From contig NZ_CP047650.1 of assembly GCF_009906855.1 (NCBI RefSeq), forward strand, positions 1,798,001 to 1,862,000: DNA of 64,000 nucleotides, written 5' to 3'. Positions within the stretch are counted from its first letter, which is position 1. Each line of letters begins with the position of its first letter. Origin of the DNA: Xylophilus rhododendri (lineage in GTDB: Bacteria > Pseudomonadota > Gammaproteobacteria > Burkholderiales > Burkholderiaceae_C). The position numbers and the translations under genes were made by a program. This document shows positions 1 through 7,942 of this stretch, piece after piece. Below the pieces are notes generated by a model. It did no database searches. It had not been told where the DNA came from and worked only from the letters and a program-made list of their open reading frames with translations.

Positions 1-1245
1 CCCCGCGTGCTGGGCATCACCGGCGGCATCCTGCTGTCCCTGGGCCTGATCCCGGGCATGCCGCACCTGGTGTTCCTGGCCATCGGCGGACTGGTCTCCT
101 ACGGCGCCTGGCGCATGTCCAAGCGCCCGCCGCCGCCCACCCCCGAACAGCTGGCCGCCGCCGAAGCCGCCGCCAGCGCCCAGGCCGCTCCCGGCAACGA
201 CGGCGAAGCCAGCTGGGACGACCTGCAGCCGGTCGACCTGCTCGGCCTGGAGCTGGGCTACCGCCTGATCATCCTGGTCGACAAGAACCGCCAGGGCGAC
301 CTGCTGACCCGCATCAAGGGCGTGCGCCGCAAGTTCGCCCAGGAAGTGGGCTTCCTGCCGCCGGCCGTGCACGTGCGCGACAACCTGGAATTGAAGCCCA
401 GCGGCTACCGCATCACCCTGCGCGGCGTGGTGGTGGGCGAAGGCGAGGCCTTCCCCGGCATGTTCCTGGCGATCAACCCCGGCGGCATCAGCACGCCGCT
501 GATCGGCACCCCCACCACCGACCCCGCATTCGGCCTGCCGGCGCACTGGATCGACGAACGCCAGAAGGAAGCGGCGCAAATGGCGGGCTTTACCGTGGTT
601 GATTCAGAAACCGTCATGGCCACGCATCTCTCACACTTGATGCAAGTCCAGGCAGCCAAGTTGCTGAGCCGGACGGAAACCCAGCAACTGGTCGAACATG
701 TCGCCAAGCTGGCCCCGAAACTGATCGAGGAAGTGGTTCCGAAAATGGTGACTATCGCCGTGTTCCAGAAGGTGCTGCAGCTGCTGCTCGACGAGTCGGT
801 GCACATCCGCGACATCCGCACCATCATCGAAACCCTGGCCGAGCATGCCGCCGCCACCCAGGACCCGGTCGAACTGGCCCGCCGCATCCGCATCGCCCTG
901 GCGCCCTCGATCGTGCAGCAGATCTACGGCCAGGCACGCGAACTCAGCGTGATCGCCATCGAACCCCAGCTGGAGCGCCTGCTGGTGCAGGCCCTGGGCA
1001 GCAACAACGGCCCCTCGCTCGATCCGGGCGTGGCCGACATGCTGACCCGCTCCGCCGCCGAGGTCGCGCTCAAGCAGGAAGAAATCGGCCTGCCGGCCTG
1101 CCTGCTGGTGCCCGACCAAATCCGCAGCGCCATGGCCCGCCTGGTGCGGCGCGTGGCACCCCGCCTGCAGGTGCTCGCCCACAGCGAGATCCCTGAAACC
1201 CATTCCATCCGCATCGGCCCGATCCTCCGGGGAGCCAACGCATGA
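1..1245 (+). CDS. flhA: Flagellar export gate protein FlhA, C-terminal part (5' end outside window)
   Basis: The frame is open from the left edge to TGA 1243-1245, so only about 414 C-terminal residues are present. They begin with a last hydrophobic hairpin (LGLIPGMPHLVFLAIGGL), then an Ala/Pro-rich linker, then the cytosolic domain with FlhA-typical stretches such as GLELGYRLIILVDKNRQGD and SGYRITLRGVVVGEGEAFPG. FlhA is the export-gate component of the flagellar type III secretion apparatus in the inner membrane; its cytosolic ring receives chaperone-substrate complexes. The stop overlaps the flhF start (ATGA), which implies translational coupling. Family assignment is secure; the N-terminal membrane domain cannot be judged. 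Confidence 0.97.
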   Translation, partial: PRVLGITGGILLSLGLIPGMPHLVFLAIGGLVSYGAWRMSKRPPPPTPEQLAAAEAAASAQAAPGNDGEASWDDLQPVDLLGLELGYRLIILVDKNRQGDLLTRIKGVRRKFAQEVGFLPPAVHVRDNLELKPSGYRITLRGVVVGEGEAFPGMFLAINPGGISTPLIGTPTTDPAFGLPAHWIDERQKEAAQMAGFTVVDSETVMATHLSHLMQVQAAKLLSRTETQQLVEHVAKLAPKLIEEVVPKMVTIAVFQKVLQLLLDESVHIRDIRTIIETLAEHAAATQDPVELARRIRIALAPSIVQQIYGQARELSVIAIEPQLERLLVQALGSNNGPSLDPGVADMLTRSAAEVALKQEEIGLPACLLVPDQIRSAMARLVRRVAPRLQVLAHSEIPETHSIRIGPILRGANA

Positions 1246-2885
1246 ACATCCGCCGTTTCACCGCCGCCACCGCCCGCGAAGCCCTGGCCAAGGCCCGTCA
1301 CGCCTTCGGCGACGGCACGCTGATCCTGTCGAACCGCCCCGTGCCCAATGGCGTGGAAGTGGTGGCGACCGCGGAAGAGTCGCTGTCGGACCTGCAGGAC
1401 GGCGCACAGGCCGAACCGGCCGTGCCCGCCCGCATCGCCGCCCGCCCCGCCGCAGCCGCCCCCGCCAAGCCTTCCAAGCCCGCCGGCAGCCCGCTGCAGG
1501 CCCGCGCCGCCGCGCAGATGGACCGCCCCGCCCTCGGCGCGGCCCGTCCCGCCGCCGCGGCCGCCCGCCCCGCCGCCAGCACGGTCCAGGAAGACACCGA
1601 GCAGCTCGCCATGAGCACCCTGTCCTTCCAGGAATACGTGCGTGAACGCATGCTGCGCCGCCGCCACGAAGCCCTGAACGGCCAGGCCCAGGGGCTGGCG
1701 GGCGACGAAGCCCTGCCCGCCGCGCCGCTGGCCATGCCGATCGCCGAACGCGTGGAACGCATGGAGCGCTCGGTCGCCCCCGCCCTCTCCGGCAACCCGC
1801 GGCCCGCCGCTGCCGCAGCACCCGCCGCCGCACCCCGGGTGCAGCACGCCTTCCCGGCCGTCGCCGCGGCAGCCGCTGCCGCCGCGCCGCAGCGCCGCGC
1901 CGCCCCCGCTCCTGCCGCCGGCAAGGGCGTGGTCGACGAACTGCAATCGATGCGAGAGCTGATCGAGGACCGCTTCAACACCCTGGCCTGGCTGGGCCAG
2001 GCCAAGCAGGACCCGATCCAGTCCAACCTGATGCTGAAGCTGATCCGCGGCGGCTACTCCCCCGCCCTGGCCCGCGCCGTGCTGGAACGCCTGCCGCAGG
2101 AAGCCAATGCCGGCGAAGCCGTGCGCTGGCTGATCGATGTGCTGCAGCGCAACCTGCGCACTGCCCCCGGCAACCTGCCGCTGGCCGAAGAAGGCGGCGT
2201 GTTCGCCCTGGTCGGCTCCACCGGCGTCGGCAAGACCACCACCGCCGCCAAGCTGGCCGCCCAGTGCGCCCGCCAGTACGGCCCGCAGAGCGTCGGCCTG
2301 ATCACCCTGGACACCTACCGCGTCGCCGCCCACGAGCAGCTGCGCGCCTACGGCCGCATGCTCGGCGTCGTGGCCCATCTGGCGCACGACCGTGCCGCGC
2401 TGCAGGACCTGCTGGGCCTCCTGGCCAACAAGAAGATGGTGCTGATCGACACCACCGGCGTCGCCCCGCGCGATCCGCGCAAGCGCGACATGCTCGACGT
2501 GCTCGACCTGCCCGGCGTGCAGCGCCTCTTGGTGCTCAACGCCGGCAACCACGGCGACACCATGGACGAGGTCGTCACCTCCTTCAAGAGCACCGGCGCG
2601 CAGCAGGCCATCCTCTCCAAGACCGACGAAGCCGTGAAGATGGGCCCCGCCGTCGACGCCCTGATCCGCCACCAGCTCGTGCTGCGCGGCGTGACCAACG
2701 GCCAGCGTGTGCCCGAGGACTGGGAAGAAGCCGACGCCGGCCGCCTGGTGCGCGCCTCGATGCGCTCGCCCGCCAAATCCGCCTTCGACCCCAAGGCCGC
2801 CGACCTGAGCTTCTTCTTCTCGTCGGACGTCTCCGGCGCGCAGGCCGCCTTCGGCCAGGGCAAGGGGAGCCTGCTCGATGCTTGA
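1242..2885 (+). CDS. flhF: SRP-family GTPase FlhF, flagellar placement
   Basis: 547 aa. The N-terminus (NIRRFTAATAREALAKAR) is the FlhF signature. A long Ala/Pro-rich region of low complexity spans roughly residues 60-230. The C-terminal NG GTPase domain carries G1 GSTGVGKTTTAAKL near residue 324, DTYR near 356, DTTG near 402 and SKTD near 459 (a TKxD variant). FlhF is an SRP-type GTPase that recruits the first flagellar components to the cell pole. It overlaps flhA by 4 nt and the next gene by 8 nt, so flhA-flhF-flhG-like-fliA is one transcription unit. The disordered linker is longer than I expect for the family. Confidence 0.95.
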   Translation: MNIRRFTAATAREALAKARHAFGDGTLILSNRPVPNGVEVVATAEESLSDLQDGAQAEPAVPARIAARPAAAAPAKPSKPAGSPLQARAAAQMDRPALGAARPAAAAARPAASTVQEDTEQLAMSTLSFQEYVRERMLRRRHEALNGQAQGLAGDEALPAAPLAMPIAERVERMERSVAPALSGNPRPAAAAAPAAAPRVQHAFPAVAAAAAAAAPQRRAAPAPAAGKGVVDELQSMRELIEDRFNTLAWLGQAKQDPIQSNLMLKLIRGGYSPALARAVLERLPQEANAGEAVRWLIDVLQRNLRTAPGNLPLAEEGGVFALVGSTGVGKTTTAAKLAAQCARQYGPQSVGLITLDTYRVAAHEQLRAYGRMLGVVAHLAHDRAALQDLLGLLANKKMVLIDTTGVAPRDPRKRDMLDVLDLPGVQRLLVLNAGNHGDTMDEVVTSFKSTGAQQAILSKTDEAVKMGPAVDALIRHQLVLRGVTNGQRVPEDWEEADAGRLVRASMRSPAKSAFDPKAADLSFFFSSDVSGAQAAFGQGKGSLLDA

Positions 2886-3699
2886 GTCCTGCCATGACCA
2901 GGGCGCCGGCCTGCGCCTGCAGATGCCCCAGACCTGCCCCCGCCTGGCCGCCCTGATCGGCCACGGCGATACCGACACCGAATTGCCGCTGCTCTGGCAG
3001 CTGTGCGACGCCCTGCAGTCGCTGGGCTACCGCGTGGCGGTGCTCGACGCCTCGCGCGCCGAGAGCTTCGACACACCCGGCCTGCAGGGCCTGCTCGACG
3101 GCAGCCTGTCGGCCGACGACGAGCTGGACCCGAGCGGCTCTTTCGCGGCTGTCGAGCTGTCGATCTTTCCCGCGCACCGCGGCCTGGCCAGCCTGGTCGG
3201 CCTCGACGGCGTACCGGATTTCGGTGCCAGCGCACGCCTCGGCCGCGCCCTGCACAGCTACGACATCGCGGTGCTCTATGGATCCGCCGCGCAACTGGCC
3301 GAATGGGCCGGCCACTGCGCCATCGCCCCGGTGCTGCCGGCCGCGCCGCGCAAGTCCAGCCTGCTGGCGGTCGGCAAGGCGGTGAAGACCCTGGCGGACG
3401 CGGGTGTTTTGCCCACGCTGGCCTCGGTCGTCACCCGCCCCGGCATCGCCACCGCAGGCGTGGCGCAGGCCGCGCGCGAGAACCTCGCCCGCTGCGCCGC
3501 CTACTGGCTGGGTCGTGAAATCGATGTCCTGCGGGTGCGCTCCGCGCCCGAGGGCGAGCCCGCATCCACCGAAGTCCATCGTCTTGCCTTGCGGCTGATC
3601 GAAGGCGCGGCTACCCTTGCCACGGTGGCGACACCGCTGGCGCCCGCGCCCGATGCCGCCGCATTCGTCCGCCACGGACGCACCGCACGGAGCCACTGA
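2878..3699 (+). CDS. FlhG/MinD-like protein lacking a Walker A motif
   Basis: 273 aa, located between flhF and fliA where the MinD-type ATPase FlhG (FleN) normally sits. MinD-like segments can be discerned: LGYRVAVLDAS near residue 51, SYDIAVLYGSAAQLAEWA near 125, and a strand-helix stretch SSLLAVGKAVKTLADAG near 160. No KGGxGKT P-loop is visible; the region where it should be reads ALIGHGDTDTELPLLWQ. FlhG is the ATPase partner that limits FlhF and flagellar number. This copy may be a non-hydrolysing regulator, or an unrelated protein in the same slot. It overlaps flhF by 8 nt and fliA by 1 nt (TGATG), so coupling is retained. Confidence 0.6.
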   Translation: MLESCHDQGAGLRLQMPQTCPRLAALIGHGDTDTELPLLWQLCDALQSLGYRVAVLDASRAESFDTPGLQGLLDGSLSADDELDPSGSFAAVELSIFPAHRGLASLVGLDGVPDFGASARLGRALHSYDIAVLYGSAAQLAEWAGHCAIAPVLPAAPRKSSLLAVGKAVKTLADAGVLPTLASVVTRPGIATAGVAQAARENLARCAAYWLGREIDVLRVRSAPEGEPASTEVHRLALRLIEGAATLATVATPLAPAPDAAAFVRHGRTARSH

Positions 3700-4412
3700 T
3701 GTACACCGCCAAAGGCCAGCTCGACCGCGAAGCGATGCTGAAGCAGTACGTACCCCTGGTACGGCGGCTGGCGCACCACATGATCGCCAAGCTGCCGCCC
3801 AATGTGGAGATCGACGACCTGATCCAGGTCGGCATGATGGGCCTGGCCGAGGCCTTGTCGCGCTACCAGGTCACCCAGGGCGTGCAGTTCGAGACCTTCG
3901 CCACCCAGCGCATCCGCGGGGCGATGATCGACGAACTGCGCGAGGGCGACTGGATGAGCCGGGGCTCGCGCAAGAGCCAGAAGGACATCGAGCATGCGCT
4001 GCACCGGCTGGAGCAGAAGCTGGGGCGGGCGCCGCTCGAATCGGAGATCGCTTCCGAGATGGGCATGGAGCTCGATGAGTACCAGAGCATGCTGGCCAAG
4101 GTTCGCGGCACGCAGCTTGTCTATATCGAGGACATGTCTTCCAGCGAGGACGATGACGGGTTCCTGGATCGGTTTCCGGATGATCCGGATGTGGATCCCA
4201 TGCAGCAGCTTCGGGATCAGCGGCTGCGGCAGGCTCTTGTGGAAGCCATCAAGGTTTTGCCTGAGCGGGAGCAGTACATCATGAGTATGTATTACGAGAA
4301 TGACATGAATCTCAAGGAGATTGCTGCTGTTTTGGGGATTACTGAGTCTCGGGTTTGTCAGCTGCATAGCCAATCTATTGCGCGGCTGCGGTCTAAGATG
4401 CGGCATCACTGA
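3699..4412 (+). CDS. fliA: Flagellar sigma factor FliA (sigma-28)
   Basis: 237 aa, the usual length. Region 2 (YVPLVRRLAHHM through IDDLIQVGMMGLAEAL and FETFATQRIRGAMIDELR) occupies residues ~16-90. Region 4 with its helix-turn-helix (LKEIAAVLGITESRVCQLHSQ) is near residues 203-226. It directs RNA polymerase to late flagellar promoters; a matching promoter precedes flgM in this window. The gene starts inside the stop of the preceding gene (TGATG). The last ~280 bp are unlike the rest of the operon: by hand count, 4321-4380 holds G17 T23 C11 A9, while neighbouring coding DNA is C-rich. This shift leads into the palindrome just downstream. Confidence 0.97.
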   Translation: MYTAKGQLDREAMLKQYVPLVRRLAHHMIAKLPPNVEIDDLIQVGMMGLAEALSRYQVTQGVQFETFATQRIRGAMIDELREGDWMSRGSRKSQKDIEHALHRLEQKLGRAPLESEIASEMGMELDEYQSMLAKVRGTQLVYIEDMSSSEDDDGFLDRFPDDPDVDPMQQLRDQRLRQALVEAIKVLPEREQYIMSMYYENDMNLKEIAAVLGITESRVCQLHSQSIARLRSKMRHH

Positions 4413-4481
4413 TTTTTTGTTTATCTGCCATTAGGCCGGTGACTTGACGGGGTTAATCGTCGGTCGCTGGCTTTTTTTATT

Positions 4482-5053
4482 TTCTTCTACTCCTACGGAG
4501 GGTGGAGGTGGGGCTCGCGTCGCCCCACACCCCGGTAACTTTCTTTCCATTGAAAGAAAGTCACCAAAGAAAAATTAGAAAGCGGGATCGGGGACGGGCT
4601 TTCGCCCGGGTCGGGCCATTGTTTCGCTGCGCTTCACTCGGCTCTCGGCATGGCGAAGTGGGCTCAGCAACTGGAACGGATGCTCGAGGATCGGGCCGCT
4701 CGTTCGCCAAAAGCTTCACGCACTGACGCGGTTGGTGGGCGCTTGTTTTGGCGCACTGGCGGTTTCCAGGGGATCTGGACGCGGCGCTTGATCGAACTTG
4801 TCGGTTGGCTGAGCGTGAAGCTTTTGGCGAACGAGCGTCCCGATCCTCGAGCACTGGCAATCGTTGCTGAGATCAAATCGCCATGCGGAGAGCCGAGTGA
4901 AGCGAAGCGGAACAAAGGCCCGACCCGGGCGAAAGCCCGTCCCCGATCCCGCATTGAATTTTTCTTTGGTGACTTTCTTTCAATGGAAAGAAAGTTACCG
5001 CCGGTCTGGGCGGCGCAAGCCCCAGTCCCTCCCTACGCGCAGTAGAAGAAGTA
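4482..5053. repeat. Giant imperfect palindrome 1 between convergent genes
   Basis: The gene-free stretch 4413-5076 is mostly one inverted repeat: left arm about 4482-4727, right arm about 4807-5053, central loop about 80 nt. Read on opposite strands the arms share long near-identical blocks, including the GGTAACTTTCTTTCC block (4534-), GGGATCGGGGACGGGC, TTCACTCGGCTCT, and CTCGTTCGCCAAAAGCTTC. Each arm also holds smaller nested hairpins: CTTTCTTTC-CATT-GAAAGAAAG and CGGGC-TTTC-GCCCG. It lies between the stops of fliA (+) and the flgN-like gene (-). A bidirectional transcription barrier or cruciform is plausible. Short open frames within it look like translated repeat, not genes. Confidence 0.9.
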
Positions 5054-5076
5054 AATCAAGAAGCGCAAAGAGCGAG

Positions 5077-5469
5077 TCAAAAAAACCGCGACCCAAACCG
5101 CGAAGCAGCCCCAGCCCGAGAAGCAGCCTTGCTATAAGTAGCCTGATCCCCGGCGGCAGAGGGAATAAGAGAAGCCACAGCCCGATCGACCCCCGCCGAC
5201 CGCCGCGCCAAATTCTCCCGACAAGCCGCAAACCGCTTCCCCGCGGCCAGCAAACGACGCTGCAACACAGGCCCCCCGGCCCGCACAGCAGCCACAGGCA
5301 CCGGCAACAACCCGGAAACCTCGGCAGACGCATCCCGCAAAAGAGAAGAGGCCAGCAACAGCGCATCGCCGTCGCCATGAATCAAGGCCTCGGTCACGGC
5401 ATCGAGCCGAGATTCAAGTCGCCCCAGGCGGGTGTCGATATCAGACCAGGTAGCGGTTCCGGCTTGCAT
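5077..5469 (-). CDS. FlgN-like flagellar export chaperone (by position)
   Basis: 130 aa from the ATG at 5469; a longer open frame reaches 5577 but overlaps flgM and has no family-like sequence there. The protein is mostly helical (DIDTRLGRLESRLDAVTEALIHGD, split by Ala/Leu-rich helices) without membrane segments. FlgN proteins are small helical chaperones for FlgK and FlgL, and the order flgA-flgM-flgN is common in proteobacteria. The call therefore rests on position, size and helix content, not on recognised residues. The 3' end has the same unusual composition as the end of fliA, mirrored: plus-strand 5221-5280 holds C28 A15 G14 T3. Confidence 0.55.
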   Translation of the reverse strand: MQAGTATWSDIDTRLGRLESRLDAVTEALIHGDGDALLLASSLLRDASAEVSGLLPVPVAAVRAGGPVLQRRLLAAGKRFAACRENLARRSAGVDRAVASLIPSAAGDQATYSKAASRAGAASRFGSRFF

Positions 5470-5506
5470 GGCGGCACTCACTCGGAAAAGGCAGCAGACA
5501 GGGAAA

Positions 5507-5842
5507 TCAGCCGACCTGTCCCTTGCGCAGCACCTGCTGCGCGTTCGACAAAAGCTTGTCGGCGATCGCTTCCGCATCGACCGTGAACGTGCCGTTCGCG
5601 ATCGCCTCCTTCATCTTCGACACCTTCTCGGCATCGAAGGAGCCGCTGGCGCTGGAGGTTTCCAGCGAACGCGTCAGGGAGGACACGGTCACCGACACGC
5701 CGGACTGCTTGACGGCAGCCGGGTCGGGTGTGGTGGTCGCCGCGGTCTTGGCTGCAGTGGCTGCAGCCGAAGACGCGACAGCGGCCGTCTTCGCCACGGG
5801 GGTGGCGATTTCGGGAATGTCGGGGGTTTGGCCAATCTTCAT
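5507..5842 (-). CDS. flgM: Anti-sigma-28 factor FlgM
   Basis: 111 aa from ATG 5842, with GGAGAG about 6 nt upstream; a GTG one codon earlier is in frame but less likely. The N-terminus is an Ala/Thr-rich disordered stretch. The C-terminus (FDAEKVSKMKEAIANGTFTV then AIADKLLSNAQQVL) is the FlgM sigma-28-binding region, with the conserved KV..MK.AI..G.Y/F.V..E.IA..L pattern. FlgM holds FliA inactive until the hook is finished and is then exported. A sigma-28 promoter lies 42 bp upstream of the start, giving the usual FliA-FlgM feedback loop. flgA lies upstream and the flgN-like gene downstream. Confidence 0.92.
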   Translation of the reverse strand: MKIGQTPDIPEIATPVAKTAAVASSAAATAAKTAATTTPDPAAVKQSGVSVTVSSLTRSLETSSASGSFDAEKVSKMKEAIANGTFTVDAEAIADKLLSNAQQVLRKGQVG

Positions 5843-5883
5843 CACGCTCTCCAGGGCCTCGGTAGCAAGGCCTCGTAGGAAGG

Positions 5884-5910
5884 TCTTCGGCGTTTTCTCG
5901 GCAGACTTTA
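5884..5910 (-). promoter_or_regulatory. Sigma-28 (FliA) promoter of flgM
   Basis: On the minus strand the sequence reads TAAAGTCT-N11-GCCGAAGA. The established sigma-28 consensus is TAAAGTTT-N11-GCCGATAA, so 13 of 16 positions match with exact spacing. It lies in the 175-bp gap between flgA and flgM and points at flgM. Confidence 0.85.
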
Positions 5911-6017
5911 ATCTGTTTCATTTTTTTATCTTCGATCCGGGAAAAAACCAGGCCTTGTGTTGCGGCTAAAGCGCCACAAAGCGTGAATGCAGAAGCGGTC
6001 GCCACGCGAGTAAGCAC

Positions 6018-6758
6018 TCAGATCGCCACACGCACGGTGCGCGAATCGACCACGGTGCCGGTCATGAAGCGGCCGCCCTCCATGCGCACCCGCACCGGCT
6101 GGCCGACGATGCCGGCGCCCACGGCCTGGCCGTCGGATGTCACGGCGAAACCCGGGCCCTCGGCCACCACACGGACGTTGGTGCCCGCTTCGAAAACCTG
6201 CGGCGGCCGCACCATGGACTGGCGCAGGGCCTGGCCGGCGTTGAGGTTGCGGGTGACCGTGCTGCCCAGCCACTGCGCCTGGTCGCCCAGCACGGCGGCG
6301 GGCTCCTCGGCCCAGTCGACCTCGGCCTGCATCGCATCGGAGGCGGCCAGCGTGGCGCCGGCCATCACCGGACCGCGCACCACCCAGGCCGGGCCGAAGG
6401 CCTTCACCTGCACCGGCATGAAGACGTTCCAGCGCACCGGGCCGTCCACGCAGCGCAGGCCGACCCGGCTCTTGCCCCACAGCCGCATGTTGGCGGGCAT
6501 ATAGGGCTCGACCTTGTTGCAGGCCGCCAGGCGCAGGCGGCTGTCGAGCGGGCCCACGCTCACTTCCATGCGCAGCGGCATGTTCATGCTCTGCGCGCCC
6601 CGGGCCACTTCGCCGTCGAGGAACTCGCGGCTGGAAGATTCCAGGGCGGAGGTCGAGGCCTCGGCCATGCCCTGCGGAACGTTCTGGGCCAGCGCGGGCA
6701 GCGCCGCGGCGGCCAGGGCCAGGGCGATCAGGCGGTGGGGGACATCGTGGAAGGACAT
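6018..6758 (-). CDS. flgA: P-ring assembly chaperone FlgA
   Basis: 246 aa. A Sec signal peptide (residues 1-24, ending ALPALAQ) sends it to the periplasm. The SAF-type C-terminal half is recognisable (GPVMAGATLAASDA, TVTRNLNAGQALRQSMV, VRVVAEGPGFAVTSDGQAVG). FlgA assists FlgI assembly into the P ring around the rod. It is transcribed away from flgB across a 212-bp divergent region (6759-6970) in which I recognise no firm sigma-28 or sigma-54 promoter. flgM follows on the same strand but has its own promoter. Confidence 0.95.
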   Translation of the reverse strand: MSFHDVPHRLIALALAAAALPALAQNVPQGMAEASTSALESSSREFLDGEVARGAQSMNMPLRMEVSVGPLDSRLRLAACNKVEPYMPANMRLWGKSRVGLRCVDGPVRWNVFMPVQVKAFGPAWVVRGPVMAGATLAASDAMQAEVDWAEEPAAVLGDQAQWLGSTVTRNLNAGQALRQSMVRPPQVFEAGTNVRVVAEGPGFAVTSDGQAVGAGIVGQPVRVRMEGGRFMTGTVVDSRTVRVAI

Positions 6759-6970
6759 GGTGCGGGCTCCGTTGCGGCAGGACAGGCGGGCACATCAGGC
6801 ATGGCCCCGAGAACGCACTGTAGGCACAGCCCTCCCCCGGCAAGACAGGAAGAGAGGCGGCTTTCCCCGCTTCATCGCGCTTTAGTCCGGCACCCCGAAT
6901 TTCACAATCGCTTCCGACGGCAAACCTCCAAGCGCCACCTCCACACACCAACCGAACCGGGTCACCCGCC

Positions 6971-7468
6971 ATGCTCGAAACGCTCACCAACCAGCTGGAC
7001 TTCCAATCGAAGGCCCTGGTGCTGCGCGCCGAACGCCAGCGTGTATTGGCCAGCAACATCGCCAACGCCGACACGCCGGGCTACGCGGCCCGCGACATGG
7101 ACTTCGCCAGCAACCTGCGCGCCGCCACCGGTGAGTTCACCGGCGGCAGCGGCCAGCGCCTGCCGATGACCGCGTCGAGCGGCAGCGCCATCGGCAGCGT
7201 CGGCGGCATGCCCACCATCGGCCTGGCCACCGGCGACCTCGGCCGCGGCGGCTTCATGCCGGTCTCCACCGTCGGCCGCCTGCCGGGCGGCAGCGGCGCC
7301 GGCGAACTCGGCTATGCGGTGCAGACCCAGCCTTCGATGGACGGCAACAGCGTGGACCTCGACCGCGAACGCGCCACCTTCGCCGACAACGCGGTGCACT
7401 ACGAAGCCACGCTGCGATTCATCAATGGCCAGGCCAAGACGCTGCTCACAGCGATCCAGGGCCAGTGA
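6971..7468 (+). CDS. flgB: Flagellar proximal rod protein FlgB
   Basis: 165 aa. The rod-family N-terminal motif is present (RQRVLASNIANADTPGYAARD, residues ~24-44), as is the C-terminal helix (DRERATFADNAVHYEATLRFI). FlgB is the most proximal rod subunit at the MS ring. It is the first gene of the flgBCDEFGHIJKL operon, which runs without interruption to 17481. A central Gly/Ser-rich insertion (residues ~55-105) makes it longer than the ~135-140 aa enterobacterial protein. Confidence 0.96.
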   Translation: MLETLTNQLDFQSKALVLRAERQRVLASNIANADTPGYAARDMDFASNLRAATGEFTGGSGQRLPMTASSGSAIGSVGGMPTIGLATGDLGRGGFMPVSTVGRLPGGSGAGELGYAVQTQPSMDGNSVDLDRERATFADNAVHYEATLRFINGQAKTLLTAIQGQ

Positions 7469-7494
7469 GCAACACCACCCGAAGGGCCTGAACC

Positions 7495-7899
7495 ATGTCC
7501 ATGTTCTCCATCTTCAACGTCTCCGGCAGCGCGGTCAGCGCGCAGTCGCAGCGGCTCAACGCGGTGGCCTCCAACCTGGCCAACGTGGAAGCCGTGGCCG
7601 GCCCGGACGGCAAGGCCTACAAGGCCCGCCAGGTGGTGTTCCAGACCGTGCCCATGGGCGACGAGGGCACGGCCGGCGTGAAGGTGGTCCAGGTCACCGA
7701 AAGCCAGGCCGAAGGCCGCAAGGTGATGGACCCCAGCAACCCCTCGGCCGACGCCGAAGGCTATGTGACGCATTCCAACGTGAACGCGGTCGAGGAGATG
7801 GTCAACATGATCTCCGCCTCCCGCGCCTACCAAAACAACATCGAGGTGATGAACACCGCCAAGACCCTGATGTTGAAGACGCTGCAGATGGGCCAGTAA
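7495..7899 (+). CDS. flgC: Flagellar proximal rod protein FlgC
   Basis: 134 aa, standard length. The N-terminal rod motif (SAQSQRLNAVASNLANVEAV) and the C-terminal motif (VEEMVNMISASRAYQNNIEVM) that form the D0 coiled coil are both present. FlgC assembles after FlgB in the proximal rod. It lies 26 bp after flgB in the same operon. Confidence 0.97.
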   Translation: MSMFSIFNVSGSAVSAQSQRLNAVASNLANVEAVAGPDGKAYKARQVVFQTVPMGDEGTAGVKVVQVTESQAEGRKVMDPSNPSADAEGYVTHSNVNAVEEMVNMISASRAYQNNIEVMNTAKTLMLKTLQMGQ

Positions 7900-7942
7900 G
7901 CGCCCCATCCCCTCTTTTCCCACCGAACCGGAAAAAACCGCC

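Noticed and set aside
924..2978. Long antisense open frame over flhA/flhF
   Set aside because: Gly/Gln/His-rich composition typical of reverse frames of high-GC genes.
4502..5040. Short open frames inside palindrome 1 as genes
   Set aside because: They are translations of the repeat arms, present on both strands with the same residues.
4482..5053. CRISPR-like array in the repeat regions
   Set aside because: There are two inverted arms with nested hairpins, not regularly spaced direct repeats, and no cas genes.
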